Source of the DNA: Prevotella sp. KH2C16 | Lineage (GTDB): Bacteria; Bacteroidota; Bacteroidia; Bacteroidales; Bacteroidaceae | Direction of reading: 5' to 3' | DNA length: 64,000 nucleotides | Assembly: GCF_900113305.1 (NCBI RefSeq) | Contig: NZ_FOOW01000006.1 | Coordinates: 1-64,000 of the forward strand | Notes under the pieces: model-generated | What the model was told of the DNA's origin: nothing | Seen by the model: the letters and a program-made list of their open reading frames with translations, nothing else | Database searches by the model: none | Position numbers and translations under genes: made by a program | Shown here: positions 24,956-33,108 of the stretch, piece by piece | Position numbering within the stretch: position 1 is the stretch's first letter | Layout: every line of letters starts with the position of its first letter

Positions 24956-25671
24956 AGAAACAGGTACATAGTCCCGAAGAACTGGAGCGTCTCGTGGAGG
25001 AGATGGGCTTCCTGCCGTTCTTCTGGAATGACATCCCTGGATTCTCGTTGGGGGCATATACAGCTCCCGAATACTGGTTTCCGGAGGAGGGCAACGGCGT
25101 GTGGGACTGGAAGGGACCCGTCATTGTCGAGGGCGGAATTGCCTACGGCAAGTTCTTCGAGAACAAGGCGGGGTTCATCAGCATGGACTGGTTTCCCGAC
25201 TTCCTCAACTATCGGCGCAGCACCTACAAGCTCTCCACACAGGAAAAGCGCATCCTTGACACGCTGAAAGAGCACCAGACGCTGCTCTCGAAGGACCTGA
25301 AGAAGCTCTGCGGATATACCACTCCCCGCACTCCGAGGCCCCGCAACCCGCTTGAGCGGCAGATGACGGCAGAGACCCGCGCCGTGGTGAAAAAGCCAAA
25401 GAGCACCCGCGAGGCCTTCGACACCGCTATCACCCGGCTGCAGATGGGCACACAGGTCATCACGGCCGATTTCGAATACAACTACGACAAGCAGGGCAAA
25501 CGATATGGATGGGGCGTCGCAAGATACTGCACACCCGAGGATTTCTTCGGCGAGGAACACTTCCTGAATCTCGAAAGAACGCCGAAGCAGTCGGCCCGGT
25601 GCATCTTCGACCACCTGCGCCAGTTGCTCCCCCATGCCACGAAAACGCAAATCTTAAAAATTATAGGATAG
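24952..25671 (+). CDS. Winged-helix protein related to AlkZ/YcaQ-like proteins of Bacteroidales
   Basis: 239 residues. The N-terminal half has ELERLVEEMGFLPFF, IPGFSLGAYTAPEYWF and WDWKGPVI; the middle has helical DTLKEHQTLLSKDLKKL and a likely winged helix, and FDTAITRLQMGTQVI follows, then GWGVARYCTPEDFFGEE. Similar Bacteroidales proteins are labelled AlkZ-related, from memory; that would suggest DNA base repair, but catalytic residues are not evident. The start overlaps the exonuclease stop (ATGA), implying shared expression. A Pro/Arg-rich insertion (TTPRTPRPRNPLERQ) lies mid-protein. Confidence 0.6.
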   Translation: MKKQVHSPEELERLVEEMGFLPFFWNDIPGFSLGAYTAPEYWFPEEGNGVWDWKGPVIVEGGIAYGKFFENKAGFISMDWFPDFLNYRRSTYKLSTQEKRILDTLKEHQTLLSKDLKKLCGYTTPRTPRPRNPLERQMTAETRAVVKKPKSTREAFDTAITRLQMGTQVITADFEYNYDKQGKRYGWGVARYCTPEDFFGEEHFLNLERTPKQSARCIFDHLRQLLPHATKTQILKIIG

Positions 25672-25674
25672 AAT

Positions 25675-26058
25675 ATGAAACTTACGCACTTACTTCAGGC
25701 TTACAGCTTCGACGAGCTGATGCCCGTTATCAACGAGATGTTTCCCGGCACAAGCAAGTTTCGGCCGCAACTGGAGGCCGCTTACGACATTATGGTGAGC
25801 ATGCGCCCGGTGCCTTCAAAGAAGACCATCCGATTCCAGACCTTACACGACGAGAAAGGCTCGCTGTCGTATCTGGGTGCAGAGGACAGCTGCTTCGACG
25901 CCACTTGGGAGGTCTGCCTCGGCAAGGAAGTAACAAGAGAAGGAGGCGTTGACCTAAGCAACATAGAGCTTGCGGCCAACTGCCTCGTAAACCTGTGTCT
26001 GCTGGGGCATTATCCAAAGACCTTTGAAAGTGCCCATCAGCAACTCATGAAGGGATAG
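25675..26058 (+). CDS. Conserved small hypothetical protein
   Basis: 127 residues, starting 3 bp after the previous stop, so in the same operon as ribH, the exonuclease and the winged-helix gene. Recognisable blocks are LLQAYSFDELMPVINEMFPG, YDIMVSMRPVPSKKTI and LAANCLVNLCLLGHYPKTFE. It is alpha-rich and soluble, without signal peptide. I think it belongs to a DUF6557-type Bacteroidales family but cannot confirm it; function unknown. Confidence 0.65.
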   Translation: MKLTHLLQAYSFDELMPVINEMFPGTSKFRPQLEAAYDIMVSMRPVPSKKTIRFQTLHDEKGSLSYLGAEDSCFDATWEVCLGKEVTREGGVDLSNIELAANCLVNLCLLGHYPKTFESAHQQLMKG

Positions 26059-26060
26059 TC

Positions 26061-27008
26061 TTATCTGTGTCCGTTGCCGAAACTGCCGCGTGAAGGGGTG
26101 TTCTGACGCTGCGGGGCATTCGTCGACCGGCTACTGTTCCCGAATGTAGAGGAACGGGTTACGGTGGAAGGAGGCGTCGTAGAGCGACTGCCGAAGCTGC
26201 GGTTACTGCTGCCTTCCGTGCGCTTCCGGGTGGGCATATTGTTGCTGCTGCCAACCCTGCTCCTGGTCGTGTTTGTCTGTTGACGGGCATTGCCGCCACT
26301 AAAATTGCCATTTCCGTTTACGCGTCCGGTAGATGCCCTCTGGCCATTGCCTACCCTTCCGCCGAACACGCGCCCATTCCCATTGCTCGAACCGCCGTTA
26401 TATTGTGGAACGGTTCTTGTCGTAGAGCTTCTCACCTGAGTATTCCGGCGGATGTTGTTGGTCCTTCCGCCGAAGCTGCGATTTGCATAATAGCTGTTAC
26501 CCGTGCGATTATGGCCGCCCCGATAAGACGCATAGTTGTTCGGACGCTCATAATAGTAATAGCCCGGATCGCGATACCTATTATATATATTATATACTAC
26601 GGTGTTGTTATAATATCCCAGCGGACGGTAGAAATAGCCGGCTCCTGTATAGTAATTATACTGGTAGCTGGAGAGCACATACCGCAAATCGGAGTTACGC
26701 CGAGCCCAGTAAGAGCCATAGAAGTCGTTGTAACTGCGCATGTTCAGCAGATAGTCGAGGTTGATTTCGTAGACTGCCGCATACTGGGCAGCGTTCAATC
26801 CCATCTCGTAAGCCATCTTGTCTGACAAATAAAGGGCCTGGTTCCGGGCGTCGCTATAGCTTAACAAACCATAGTTGCTATAGTCGTCGTAGTAATAAGA
26901 GTCGTCATAAGCCGAAACTCCCGTGCCTACGCTTAAGAACGAACCACATGATGAAAGACTCATCGCCATCATCATAAGCCCCACCATTGTTAACATATTC
27001 TTTTTCAT
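26061..27008 (-). CDS. Tyr-rich lipoprotein with long Asn/Arg/Ser/Gly-rich tail
   Basis: 315 residues. A lipoprotein signal ends MMMAMSLSSC. Residues 30-190 are unusually rich in Tyr (YYYDDYSNYG, YQYNYYTGAGYFY, DPGYYYYERP); the last 130 are low complexity, rich in Asn, Arg, Ser, Thr and Gly with repeated FGGR/RSFG/GNGR motifs and almost no hydrophobic residues. It should be surface- or periplasm-exposed and intrinsically disordered. The central helical part (LYLSDKMAYEMGLNAAQYAAVYEIN) resembles the conserved core of some Bacteroidales lipoproteins. Function unknown. The stop is only 2 bp from the convergent neighbour's stop. Confidence 0.8.
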   Translation of the reverse strand: MKKNMLTMVGLMMMAMSLSSCGSFLSVGTGVSAYDDSYYYDDYSNYGLLSYSDARNQALYLSDKMAYEMGLNAAQYAAVYEINLDYLLNMRSYNDFYGSYWARRNSDLRYVLSSYQYNYYTGAGYFYRPLGYYNNTVVYNIYNRYRDPGYYYYERPNNYASYRGGHNRTGNSYYANRSFGGRTNNIRRNTQVRSSTTRTVPQYNGGSSNGNGRVFGGRVGNGQRASTGRVNGNGNFSGGNARQQTNTTRSRVGSSNNMPTRKRTEGSSNRSFGSRSTTPPSTVTRSSTFGNSSRSTNAPQRQNTPSRGSFGNGHR

Positions 27009-27049
27009 AATAGCACTCCTTTAATTGTTATACATCTTGTTTTATACCG

Positions 27050-27057
27050 CAAAGATA
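27050..27057 (-). promoter_or_regulatory. -7 box of the Tyr-rich lipoprotein gene
   Basis: Minus-strand TATCTTTG, 41 bp before the ATG, with a strong AAAGGAG ribosome site between. Confidence 0.55.
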
Positions 27058-27158
27058 GAAACAAAATCCATACGGCAACGGGGGTTATCCCTAAATTGCA
27101 GGTGTTTTTCCCTATTGTTGAGTGTCTTCAGGAAGTCAAGGAGAGGGCTGTCTCAAGA

Positions 27159-27734
27159 CTATACACCGTCTTCCTCAGATTCGTCGGATGGCCCCTCCGA
27201 GGATGTGGTGTCCAGCTGAGTGTCCTTGCTGATGGTGATGTTGCCCATGCGACCAACCTTTACCACCAGCGGAATATATTCATCGCTCGACTTGTCGGGC
27301 GATCCCACGCTTGCCGCGAAAATCAAGTTATCGCCCTCGGCCTTGTCGAAGACCACGCCGAGAAAGGCTCCGTCTTTCCCGAAAGATCCGCTAATGTATT
27401 GCAGGAAATCGCTCTTTGCGAATTCACGCTTCAGGAATTCCGAGCCGTCTTTCCGCAGGATGCGGAGCGTGGTATGATTGTCATAGTATCGTTGTTCCCC
27501 ATCGTAGACCACAGGCAGCGAGGTGTCGGCACGGAAGTCGAGGTCTACCGTGTACTCTGAACCCACCCATGCCACCTTTGTCTGCTGATGATAGTCGCCC
27601 ATCTTACGCACAGCAGAGGGCTTCACGGCCTTGGGTTTATGAGTGATAATCTCATTCTCGTTCTTCTTTTTGGCGCACGAGGCGAACAGGAGTGCCGACA
27701 GGAGCAACAGGGCAAGGGAAAGTCTACTCTTCAT
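27159..27734 (-). CDS. DUF4738-like lipoprotein
   Basis: 191 residues with lipobox LLFASC. The mature region begins with a Lys/Glu-rich linker, then a beta-rich domain (YTVDLDFRADTSLPVVYDG, TTLRILRKDGSEFLKREF, LIFAASVGSPDKSSDEYIPLVVKV). It matches my memory of the DUF4738 family of Bacteroidetes lipoproteins of unknown role. The C-terminus is an acidic Ser/Glu/Asp tail. It has its own promoter (27759-27766). Confidence 0.7.
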   Translation of the reverse strand: MKSRLSLALLLLSALLFASCAKKKNENEIITHKPKAVKPSAVRKMGDYHQQTKVAWVGSEYTVDLDFRADTSLPVVYDGEQRYYDNHTTLRILRKDGSEFLKREFAKSDFLQYISGSFGKDGAFLGVVFDKAEGDNLIFAASVGSPDKSSDEYIPLVVKVGRMGNITISKDTQLDTTSSEGPSDESEEDGV

Positions 27735-27758
27735 TTTCTGACTGGTTTTTATTCGTTA

Positions 27759-27766
27759 CAAAGGTA
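27759..27766 (-). promoter_or_regulatory. -7 box of the DUF4738-like gene
   Basis: Minus-strand TACCTTTG, 24 bp upstream of the ATG; no clear -33 element. Confidence 0.45.
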
Positions 27767-27787
27767 ATCAAAAATCCCGAAATCACA

Positions 27788-27819
27788 AAACGGGCGCCCC
27801 CGATTTACGGAGACGCCCC
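27788..27819 (-). terminator. Terminator of the DUF4890 gene
   Basis: Minus strand GGGGCGTCTCC and GGGGGCGCCC form an imperfect GC-rich hairpin followed by GTTTTGTG, about 55 bp after the DUF4890 stop. Confidence 0.5.
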
Positions 27820-27872
27820 AATCAATTTACCTTTATAACCTATTGAAACTTCCAACTATATACGCATTATCC

Positions 27873-28421
27873 TTATTTCTTCTCACAACCTTCCTTTCCG
27901 CAGTTGCCGCAGCACGACTCCCCGGCCTTTCCTTTCTTGTGGTGAAGTGCGTGCGTCATGAACTGCCTGCGGTTTTGCTGATATTGCGCGAATTTCTCGC
28001 TGCCGAGGATTTCCTTCAGCTCCTTGTCGTATGCCTCACGCACCTGCTTCCGCTCGGCAATCTTCTTCTGGACCTCTTCCTTGCTCAAGGCGCGTCTCTG
28101 GGCGATGGTACCCGCCTTTCCGTCCACCTGAGCCTTCTGGTCGCCACCCTTGTTCATGTGGTGGTGAGGACGCCCATGTCCCCTTCCGCCATTGCGGAAA
28201 CCACCCGCCATGGGCAGCTTGTCGGCATACTCCTCATTCAGCTTCTTCAGCCTTGCGGCCTGCTTGTCGCTGAGGTCATACACTTTGACCATCCGGTCGG
28301 TGCGGCGCTGAATCAGCTCTGCCTTGTCAAACTGCTTTCCTTCTTTCTTGTCTACATCCTGTGCCAATGCTGTGCCTGACAATACGAATATGGCTACGAT
28401 AGCCAGAATCAGTCTTTTCAT
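27873..28421 (-). CDS. DUF4890 secreted protein with Cys-rich C-terminus
   Basis: 182 residues. A cleavable signal peptide (ending SGTALAQ) and a helical, charged body with MVKVYDLSDKQAARLKKLN and later helices EEVQKKIAERKQVREAYDKEL. The pattern resembles the LTxxQ/Spy-CpxP type of periplasmic helical proteins. A Gly/His-rich loop (GGRGHGRPHHHMNKGG) and the C-terminal SCCGNCGKEGC could bind metal. The family is DUF4890 by memory. Metal stress or chaperone roles are inferences from composition. Confidence 0.75.
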   Translation of the reverse strand: MKRLILAIVAIFVLSGTALAQDVDKKEGKQFDKAELIQRRTDRMVKVYDLSDKQAARLKKLNEEYADKLPMAGGFRNGGRGHGRPHHHMNKGGDQKAQVDGKAGTIAQRRALSKEEVQKKIAERKQVREAYDKELKEILGSEKFAQYQQNRRQFMTHALHHKKGKAGESCCGNCGKEGCEKK

Positions 28422-28550
28422 ATTTCTTTTGTTTTCAATTAATAATATTTTTTCTTAAACACAACTGATTCTTTGACGGAGGAATCTGGCAAAAGTTTAA
28501 CTGATTAAGATTTTTTCAGGTTTACCGTCATCATTTTGTCGCTTTTTTCT

Positions 28551-28558
28551 TACCTTTG
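28551..28558 (+). promoter_or_regulatory. -7 box before the first DUF4230 gene
   Basis: TACCTTTG at 28551-28558. It lies downstream of an in-frame start at 28536 and so supports ATG 28584. Confidence 0.55.
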
Positions 28559-28583
28559 CCCCTATATTAACTATTTATCAGGA

Positions 28584-29264
28584 ATGAAACAATCAGTTCT
28601 ATACCTCACCTTATTCATCATGCTGCTATCCTCCTGCTCGGGAAAGAAGGAGGCGTCGGATGCCCCTGCCCTCGACACCATTCCCATGATGGTGATGCAG
28701 ATACAGCGGTGCTCACGCCTCTATACGGCTGAATACCAACTCCACAAAATCATCACTCACGACGACACGAAGAAGCTGGAGGGCTCGTTCATGAACAAGG
28801 ACTTCAGCATCGACCTCCCCCTGGGCAAGCGCAAGATAGCCCTCCCGCTGGACGCCACGGTGAAGGCCTACATCGACTTCAGCGGTTTTTCGGAGAAGAA
28901 CATACGCAAGCGAGGCGGCCGAATAGAGGTGATACTGCCCGACCCGAAAGTGGTGCTCACCAGCACGAAGATAAAGCATGAAGATGTAAAGCAGTATGTG
29001 GCACTCACCCGGAGCAACTTCACCGACGAGGAGCTGACAGGCTATGAGCAGCAGGGGCGCGACCAGATCGTGAAGGCCATCCCGCAGCTCGGCATCATCG
29101 AGACAGCACGCTCCAGCGCGGCCAGCATCCTCATCCCCATGATGGAGCAAATGGGCTACAAACGGGAGAACATCAAGATTACCTTCCGCAAGGACTTCAC
29201 GCTCGACGACATCCAGCGGCTCATTGACAAAACAACGATAGAAAATGGAAAAGCAGACCAATAA
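28584..29264 (+). CDS. DUF4230 lipoprotein
   Basis: 226 residues with lipobox LLSSCSG. The body has YTAEYQLHKIITHDD, AYIDFSGFSEKNI and GGRIEVILPDPKVVLTSTKI, matching DUF4230, a family of periplasm- or surface-exposed proteins of unknown role. The second half contains amphipathic helices. ATG 28584 follows from the promoter box. It overlaps the second DUF4230 gene by 20 bp. Confidence 0.8.
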   Translation: MKQSVLYLTLFIMLLSSCSGKKEASDAPALDTIPMMVMQIQRCSRLYTAEYQLHKIITHDDTKKLEGSFMNKDFSIDLPLGKRKIALPLDATVKAYIDFSGFSEKNIRKRGGRIEVILPDPKVVLTSTKIKHEDVKQYVALTRSNFTDEELTGYEQQGRDQIVKAIPQLGIIETARSSAASILIPMMEQMGYKRENIKITFRKDFTLDDIQRLIDKTTIENGKADQ

Positions 29265-29892
29265 CTTCTGGGATACACTCAAGTGGCTGATCACGCGCAT
29301 CTCGATTACGGCATGGATGATCATCGCCTCGGCCATCCTCATCGTCATCGCGGTGGTCTTCGCCCTGGCGTGGCTCAACCACGACAACCACTTCTCCTTG
29401 AGCACAAACGACAGCATCAACATCACCTCGACGCAGATAAAATCAATAGAAAACATCGGCGAATGGGAGTTCCTTTCCATCAGCGACGAGGAACTGGTGG
29501 ACACCATTAGCCGCGGATTCTTCGGCGACAGCGAGCTCGTGCGCATCTATTACGGCACGCTGCGGCTGGGCGTGAACCTCCACAAGGTGAAGCCCGGATG
29601 GATAACCACCCACAAGGACACCGTCGTGGCGACGCTACCCGCGATAGAACTGCTCGACAACGACTTCATCGACGAGGCCAAGACCCAGTCGTTCTATGAG
29701 TCGGGAACCTGGTCGCAGGCCGACCGGAAGGCGCTCTACGAGAAGGCCTACAGGGCCATGAGGCAACGCTGCATGAACCCGAAGAACATCGAGATAGCCG
29801 AGAAGAACGCAGCCCTGCAGTTCGACAACCTGCTCCGCTCGATGGGATTTGAGTTTACAAGAATAAAATTTGACAAACCCGAGAAGAAATGA
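29245..29892 (+). CDS. DUF4230 membrane-anchored protein
   Basis: 215 residues: one transmembrane segment (about 22-45, ITAWMIIASAILIVIAVVF), then a DUF4230 domain (TSTQIKSIENIGEWEFLSIS, ELVRIYYGTLRLGVNLHKV, VVATLPAIELLDNDFIDE). Together with the lipoprotein paralogue upstream it would place two DUF4230 domains facing the periplasm, one anchored in the inner membrane and one lipid-anchored. It overlaps both neighbours (20 bp and 4 bp). Confidence 0.8.
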   Translation: MEKQTNNFWDTLKWLITRISITAWMIIASAILIVIAVVFALAWLNHDNHFSLSTNDSINITSTQIKSIENIGEWEFLSISDEELVDTISRGFFGDSELVRIYYGTLRLGVNLHKVKPGWITTHKDTVVATLPAIELLDNDFIDEAKTQSFYESGTWSQADRKALYEKAYRAMRQRCMNPKNIEIAEKNAALQFDNLLRSMGFEFTRIKFDKPEKK

Positions 29893-30638
29893 ACATCAAG
29901 AACCTGATTCTTGCCGGCATCGCCCTGCTATCCGCGGGATGCTCGCAAGCCGGAACGAAAGACGCTCCCGACCCGGACACCTACCAGACCCCGTCAGGGA
30001 AGACCGTAAGGATCATCCCCGTCAAGCATGCCAGCATCCGAATACAATATGACGGACTGGAGTTCCAAATCGACCCCGTGGGTAAGCGGCTCAACCCTGA
30101 GACCGACTACAGCCAGGGACCCAAGGCCGACTACATCCTCGTTACCCACGAGCACTCCGACCACTTCGACCCAGACGCCATACGCCTGCTCACCAAAGAC
30201 GCGACACGCCTCGTGCTGAACGAGAACTGCCGGAAACTCTTTGGAGGGGGCACGGCCATGGGCAACGGCGACTCGCTAAGGCTGGCTCCGGGTATCATGC
30301 TCTATGCCGTACCGGCCTATAACACCACGCCCGGACACACGCAGTATCACCCCAAAGGGCGCGACAACGGCTTCATCCTCTCCCTCGACGGACTGAGAAT
30401 CTATATCGCCGGCGACACCGAGGACATCCCCGAGATGGCGGAAATCAAGGACATCGACATCGCGTTCATGCCCTGCAACCAACCGTTCACCATGACGCCC
30501 ACCCAGCTCAGGAAGGCTGCCGAGATGGTGAAGCCCAAGGTGCTCTATCCCTACCACTTCTCCGAGACTCCCGTCGGGGAAATGGAGAAGGCGCTCGAAG
30601 GCCTCGGCATCGACATCCGCATGCGCCCCTTCAAATAG
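29889..30638 (+). CDS. Periplasmic MBL-fold metallo-hydrolase (lipoprotein)
   Basis: 249 residues. A lipoprotein-type signal (ALLSAGCSQ) precedes a metallo-beta-lactamase fold: THEHSDHFDPDAI (first metal motif), NTTPGHTQYHPKGRDNGFIL, YIAGDTEDIPEM (Asp ligand) and YPYHFSE (last His). It resembles the UPF0173/UlaG-like branch. Its substrate is unknown. The start overlaps the DUF4230 gene stop by 4 bp, so the three genes form one unit. Confidence 0.85.
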   Translation: MNIKNLILAGIALLSAGCSQAGTKDAPDPDTYQTPSGKTVRIIPVKHASIRIQYDGLEFQIDPVGKRLNPETDYSQGPKADYILVTHEHSDHFDPDAIRLLTKDATRLVLNENCRKLFGGGTAMGNGDSLRLAPGIMLYAVPAYNTTPGHTQYHPKGRDNGFILSLDGLRIYIAGDTEDIPEMAEIKDIDIAFMPCNQPFTMTPTQLRKAAEMVKPKVLYPYHFSETPVGEMEKALEGLGIDIRMRPFK

Positions 30639-30722
30639 GGAAAACTGCTGACAGCCACGAAATTAGCACTAAACCAGCCTCCGACAGGCAGCTGCCCCGT
30701 CTGCCGGAGGTTGCTCCCCGCA

Positions 30723-30767
30723 ATGTTACAAGCGGCGTGTAACACGATTACACGCCGCTTGTAACAT
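30723..30767. repeat. 22-bp-phased intergenic repeat, family A (two units, exact inverted pair)
   Basis: Units TTACAAGCGGCGTGTAA (30726) and TTACACGCCGCTTGTAA (30748), 22 bp apart. The second is the exact reverse complement of the first, and flanks extend the match to a 20-bp perfect stem (30723-30742 with 30748-30767) with a 5-base loop. It lies between convergent genes, so it may act as a two-way terminator. Confidence 0.85.
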
Positions 30768-30860
30768 GGCAATATGCCGCAACAAGGATTTGTCTTGACG
30801 ACCTTTCCTCCTCCCGTTTGTCCTCCGCACTACCCGCACAGGCGACAGCCAAGAGCCCAG

Positions 30861-31346
30861 CTACATCGACAGCAGCTGCTCGTCTTCCACCTCACAATGA
30901 GTGAAGCCCATCTCCCGCGCCTTCTCCTGCGGCATCGCATAGTACACCACATCAGCTTCCACGCAGATTTCAGCATTGCTGTTGGCTATCGTGGCATGCA
31001 TGAAGACGAGGTTACGCCGCTGCTCAGTGATGCGCGCCTTGACGGTGAGCAGTGAGTCGGTCGACTTCACCGGGTGGCGGTAACGCAGGTCCAGACGGCT
31101 CGTAACGCCCGTGGTCTGCAACTTTCGCGTAACCACCCATCCACAGGTCTCGTCGATGAGGGTGGAAAGGATGCCTCCATGCAGCGTCTCCACCCATCCC
31201 TGATAGTGCTCCGAAGGGTGCCAGAAGGAGATGATGTCGTCGCCGTCCTCGAAAAACTCCATGTGGAGTCCTATTGGATTGCCCGGCGCACAGCCGAAGC
31301 AGTCATATCCCTCCTTGCCCGTCCACGGATTCTTGATCTTTCTCAT
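30861..31346 (-). CDS. Hotdog-fold thioesterase (PaaI-like)
   Basis: 161 residues of a hotdog acyl-CoA thioesterase. CFGCAPGNPIGLHMEFFEDG and HYQGWVETLHGGILSTLIDET carry the family's characteristic segments; the HGGIxxTLxDE stretch holds the catalytic Asp/Glu position. RLDLRYRHPVKSTD completes the sheet. ATG 31346 (MRKIKNPWTG) is chosen; the 17 codons upstream look like leader sequence. Its acyl substrate is unknown. A lone minus-strand gene. Confidence 0.85.
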   Translation of the reverse strand: MRKIKNPWTGKEGYDCFGCAPGNPIGLHMEFFEDGDDIISFWHPSEHYQGWVETLHGGILSTLIDETCGWVVTRKLQTTGVTSRLDLRYRHPVKSTDSLLTVKARITEQRRNLVFMHATIANSNAEICVEADVVYYAMPQEKAREMGFTHCEVEDEQLLSM

Positions 31347-31579
31347 ACGCTTGTCGTTTTCTGCAAAAATAGGAAAAAATATCCACATTGGCCACAAACA
31401 AGTCGCGTTTTTTCAGCAGCAAGCCCAGCGCAGGCCCCGGCAAGTCCCGATAGGAGTGGCACGGACTGGAAGATTTTTCCATGAAAAGGCGATGTTTTTA
31501 CAGATTTTATTCGTAATATTGCAGTTGCAGGCTGGTTCTGAAAACCAAAGACGCTACTAACGACAATCTCTAAAATACT
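31347..31579. other. Divergent promoter region of the thioesterase and phosphohexomutase genes
   Basis: No gene or repeat. A TAATATTG at 31516-31523 on the plus strand is a weak -7 candidate for the downstream gene. Confidence 0.35.
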
Positions 31580-33067
31580 ATGGACTGGAAAAAACTACAG
31601 AACGGATCGGACATCCGGGGCATAGCCCTCGAGGGTGTGGAAGGTGAAAGCGTGAACCTCACGGCAGAGGTGGCAGGTGCCCTCGCCAGGGCTTTCACGG
31701 CTTGGCTCATGGGAAGAAACGGACAGACGAGTCAGATAATTGCTGTGGGCTGCGACTCTCGTCTTTCAAGTCCGGCTCTCGTGAAGGCATTCGCCGAGGG
31801 AGCGGCGGCCATGGGCTGCAGGGTGCTCGACTTCGGCATGGCGTCTACGCCGGCCATGTTCATGTCGACGATAGACGAGGAACTGCGCGTAGACGGAGCC
31901 GTGATGATAACGGCGAGCCACCTGCCGTGGAACCGCAACGGGCTGAAGTTCTTCACGGCTGCCGGTGGTCTCGACAAGGGCGACATCCGGGAGATACTCG
32001 AAATGGCACCGCAATTCCTCAATACGACGGGTAGACAGGGAGGCGGCAGCATCGAGCCGACCGACTTCATGCGGAAATATTGCGGATTCCTGACAGACTA
32101 TATCCGCCGGGGAGCCGGCATCGGTTCCCAGCCACTGAAGGGAATGAGAGTCATCGTAGACGCCGGCAACGGGGCGGGCGGCTTCTTCGCCGACCAGGTG
32201 CTCGAGCCTTTGGGAGCCGACACGACGGGGAGCCAGTTTCTCAATCCCGACGGCCGATTTCCCAATCACATACCCAACCCGGAGAACGAGGCGGCCATGG
32301 CCTCCGTCAGCAAGGCCGTAACGGACAACCGCGCCGACCTCGGAATCATCTTCGACACCGATGTAGACCGCTCCGCCATCGTCGACCGCAGCGGCTCGCC
32401 CATCAACCGCAACGCGCTCATCGCCCTCATCGCGGCCGTCATCCTCCGTGAGCATCCGGGCAGCACCATCGTTACCGACTCGGTAACATCCGACGGCCTC
32501 GCTGAGTTCATCGGCCGCCGTCAGGGCAGGCACCATCGTTTCCGCCGCGGATACAAGAATGTCATCAACGAGGCCATTCGCCTGAACGGCATCGGAGAAG
32601 AATCGTGGCTCGCCATAGAGACCTCCGGCCACGCCGCCCTGCGCGAGAACCACTTCCTCGACGACGGTGCCTATCTCGTGGCGAAGCTCCTCGTCGAGGC
32701 GGCGCGGCTAAGGACCGAGGGCAAGGAACTGCAAGACCTCATCGCCGACCTGCGGCAGCCCTGCGAGAGCAAGGAAATCAGGTTCGGCATCGGCAACGCC
32801 GATTTCAAGGGCTACGGGCAGACGGTGCTCGACCACCTGAAGGCCTCCTGCACCACGCAGCCCGGCTGGCAGCTAGTAGAGCCGAACTATGAAGGAGTGC
32901 GCATAGCCTGCACCAGCCCCGACGAACAGGGATGGCTGTTGCTGCGCCAGTCGCTCCACGACCCCGTGCTGCCGCTCAACATCGAGTCGGATGTCGACGG
33001 AGGCATCGCCCGCATCGAGCAGCGGGTGATGAAGCTCCTCGCCGGATTCAAGGACCTGAAGAGATAA
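31580..33067 (+). CDS. Phosphoglucomutase/phosphomannomutase family protein
   Basis: 495 residues of the alpha-D-phosphohexomutase superfamily, interconverting hexose 1- and 6-phosphates for envelope sugars. Phosphoserine loop: T110-A-S112-H113 within ITASHLPWNRNG (the usual TASHNP has Leu for Asn). Metal loop: D259-T-D261-V-D263-R. GCDSRLSS at the N-terminus and a C-terminal phosphate-binding domain complete the four-domain fold. HLPWNRNG is characteristic of a eukaryote-like/PMM branch, so substrate (glucose, mannose or glucosamine) is open. It stands alone. Confidence 0.88.
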   Translation: MDWKKLQNGSDIRGIALEGVEGESVNLTAEVAGALARAFTAWLMGRNGQTSQIIAVGCDSRLSSPALVKAFAEGAAAMGCRVLDFGMASTPAMFMSTIDEELRVDGAVMITASHLPWNRNGLKFFTAAGGLDKGDIREILEMAPQFLNTTGRQGGGSIEPTDFMRKYCGFLTDYIRRGAGIGSQPLKGMRVIVDAGNGAGGFFADQVLEPLGADTTGSQFLNPDGRFPNHIPNPENEAAMASVSKAVTDNRADLGIIFDTDVDRSAIVDRSGSPINRNALIALIAAVILREHPGSTIVTDSVTSDGLAEFIGRRQGRHHRFRRGYKNVINEAIRLNGIGEESWLAIETSGHAALRENHFLDDGAYLVAKLLVEAARLRTEGKELQDLIADLRQPCESKEIRFGIGNADFKGYGQTVLDHLKASCTTQPGWQLVEPNYEGVRIACTSPDEQGWLLLRQSLHDPVLPLNIESDVDGGIARIEQRVMKLLAGFKDLKR

Positions 33068-33108
33068 AGGCAGGACCGACGGCCGCCAGCCCTGATGGTC
33101 AGGCTATG

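Noticed and set aside
26280..26825. A 181-codon plus-strand frame over the Tyr-rich lipoprotein gene
   Set aside because: It is antisense of the low-complexity gene; the repeated Ile/Ala/Val composition reflects the complement of Tyr/Asn/Arg codons.
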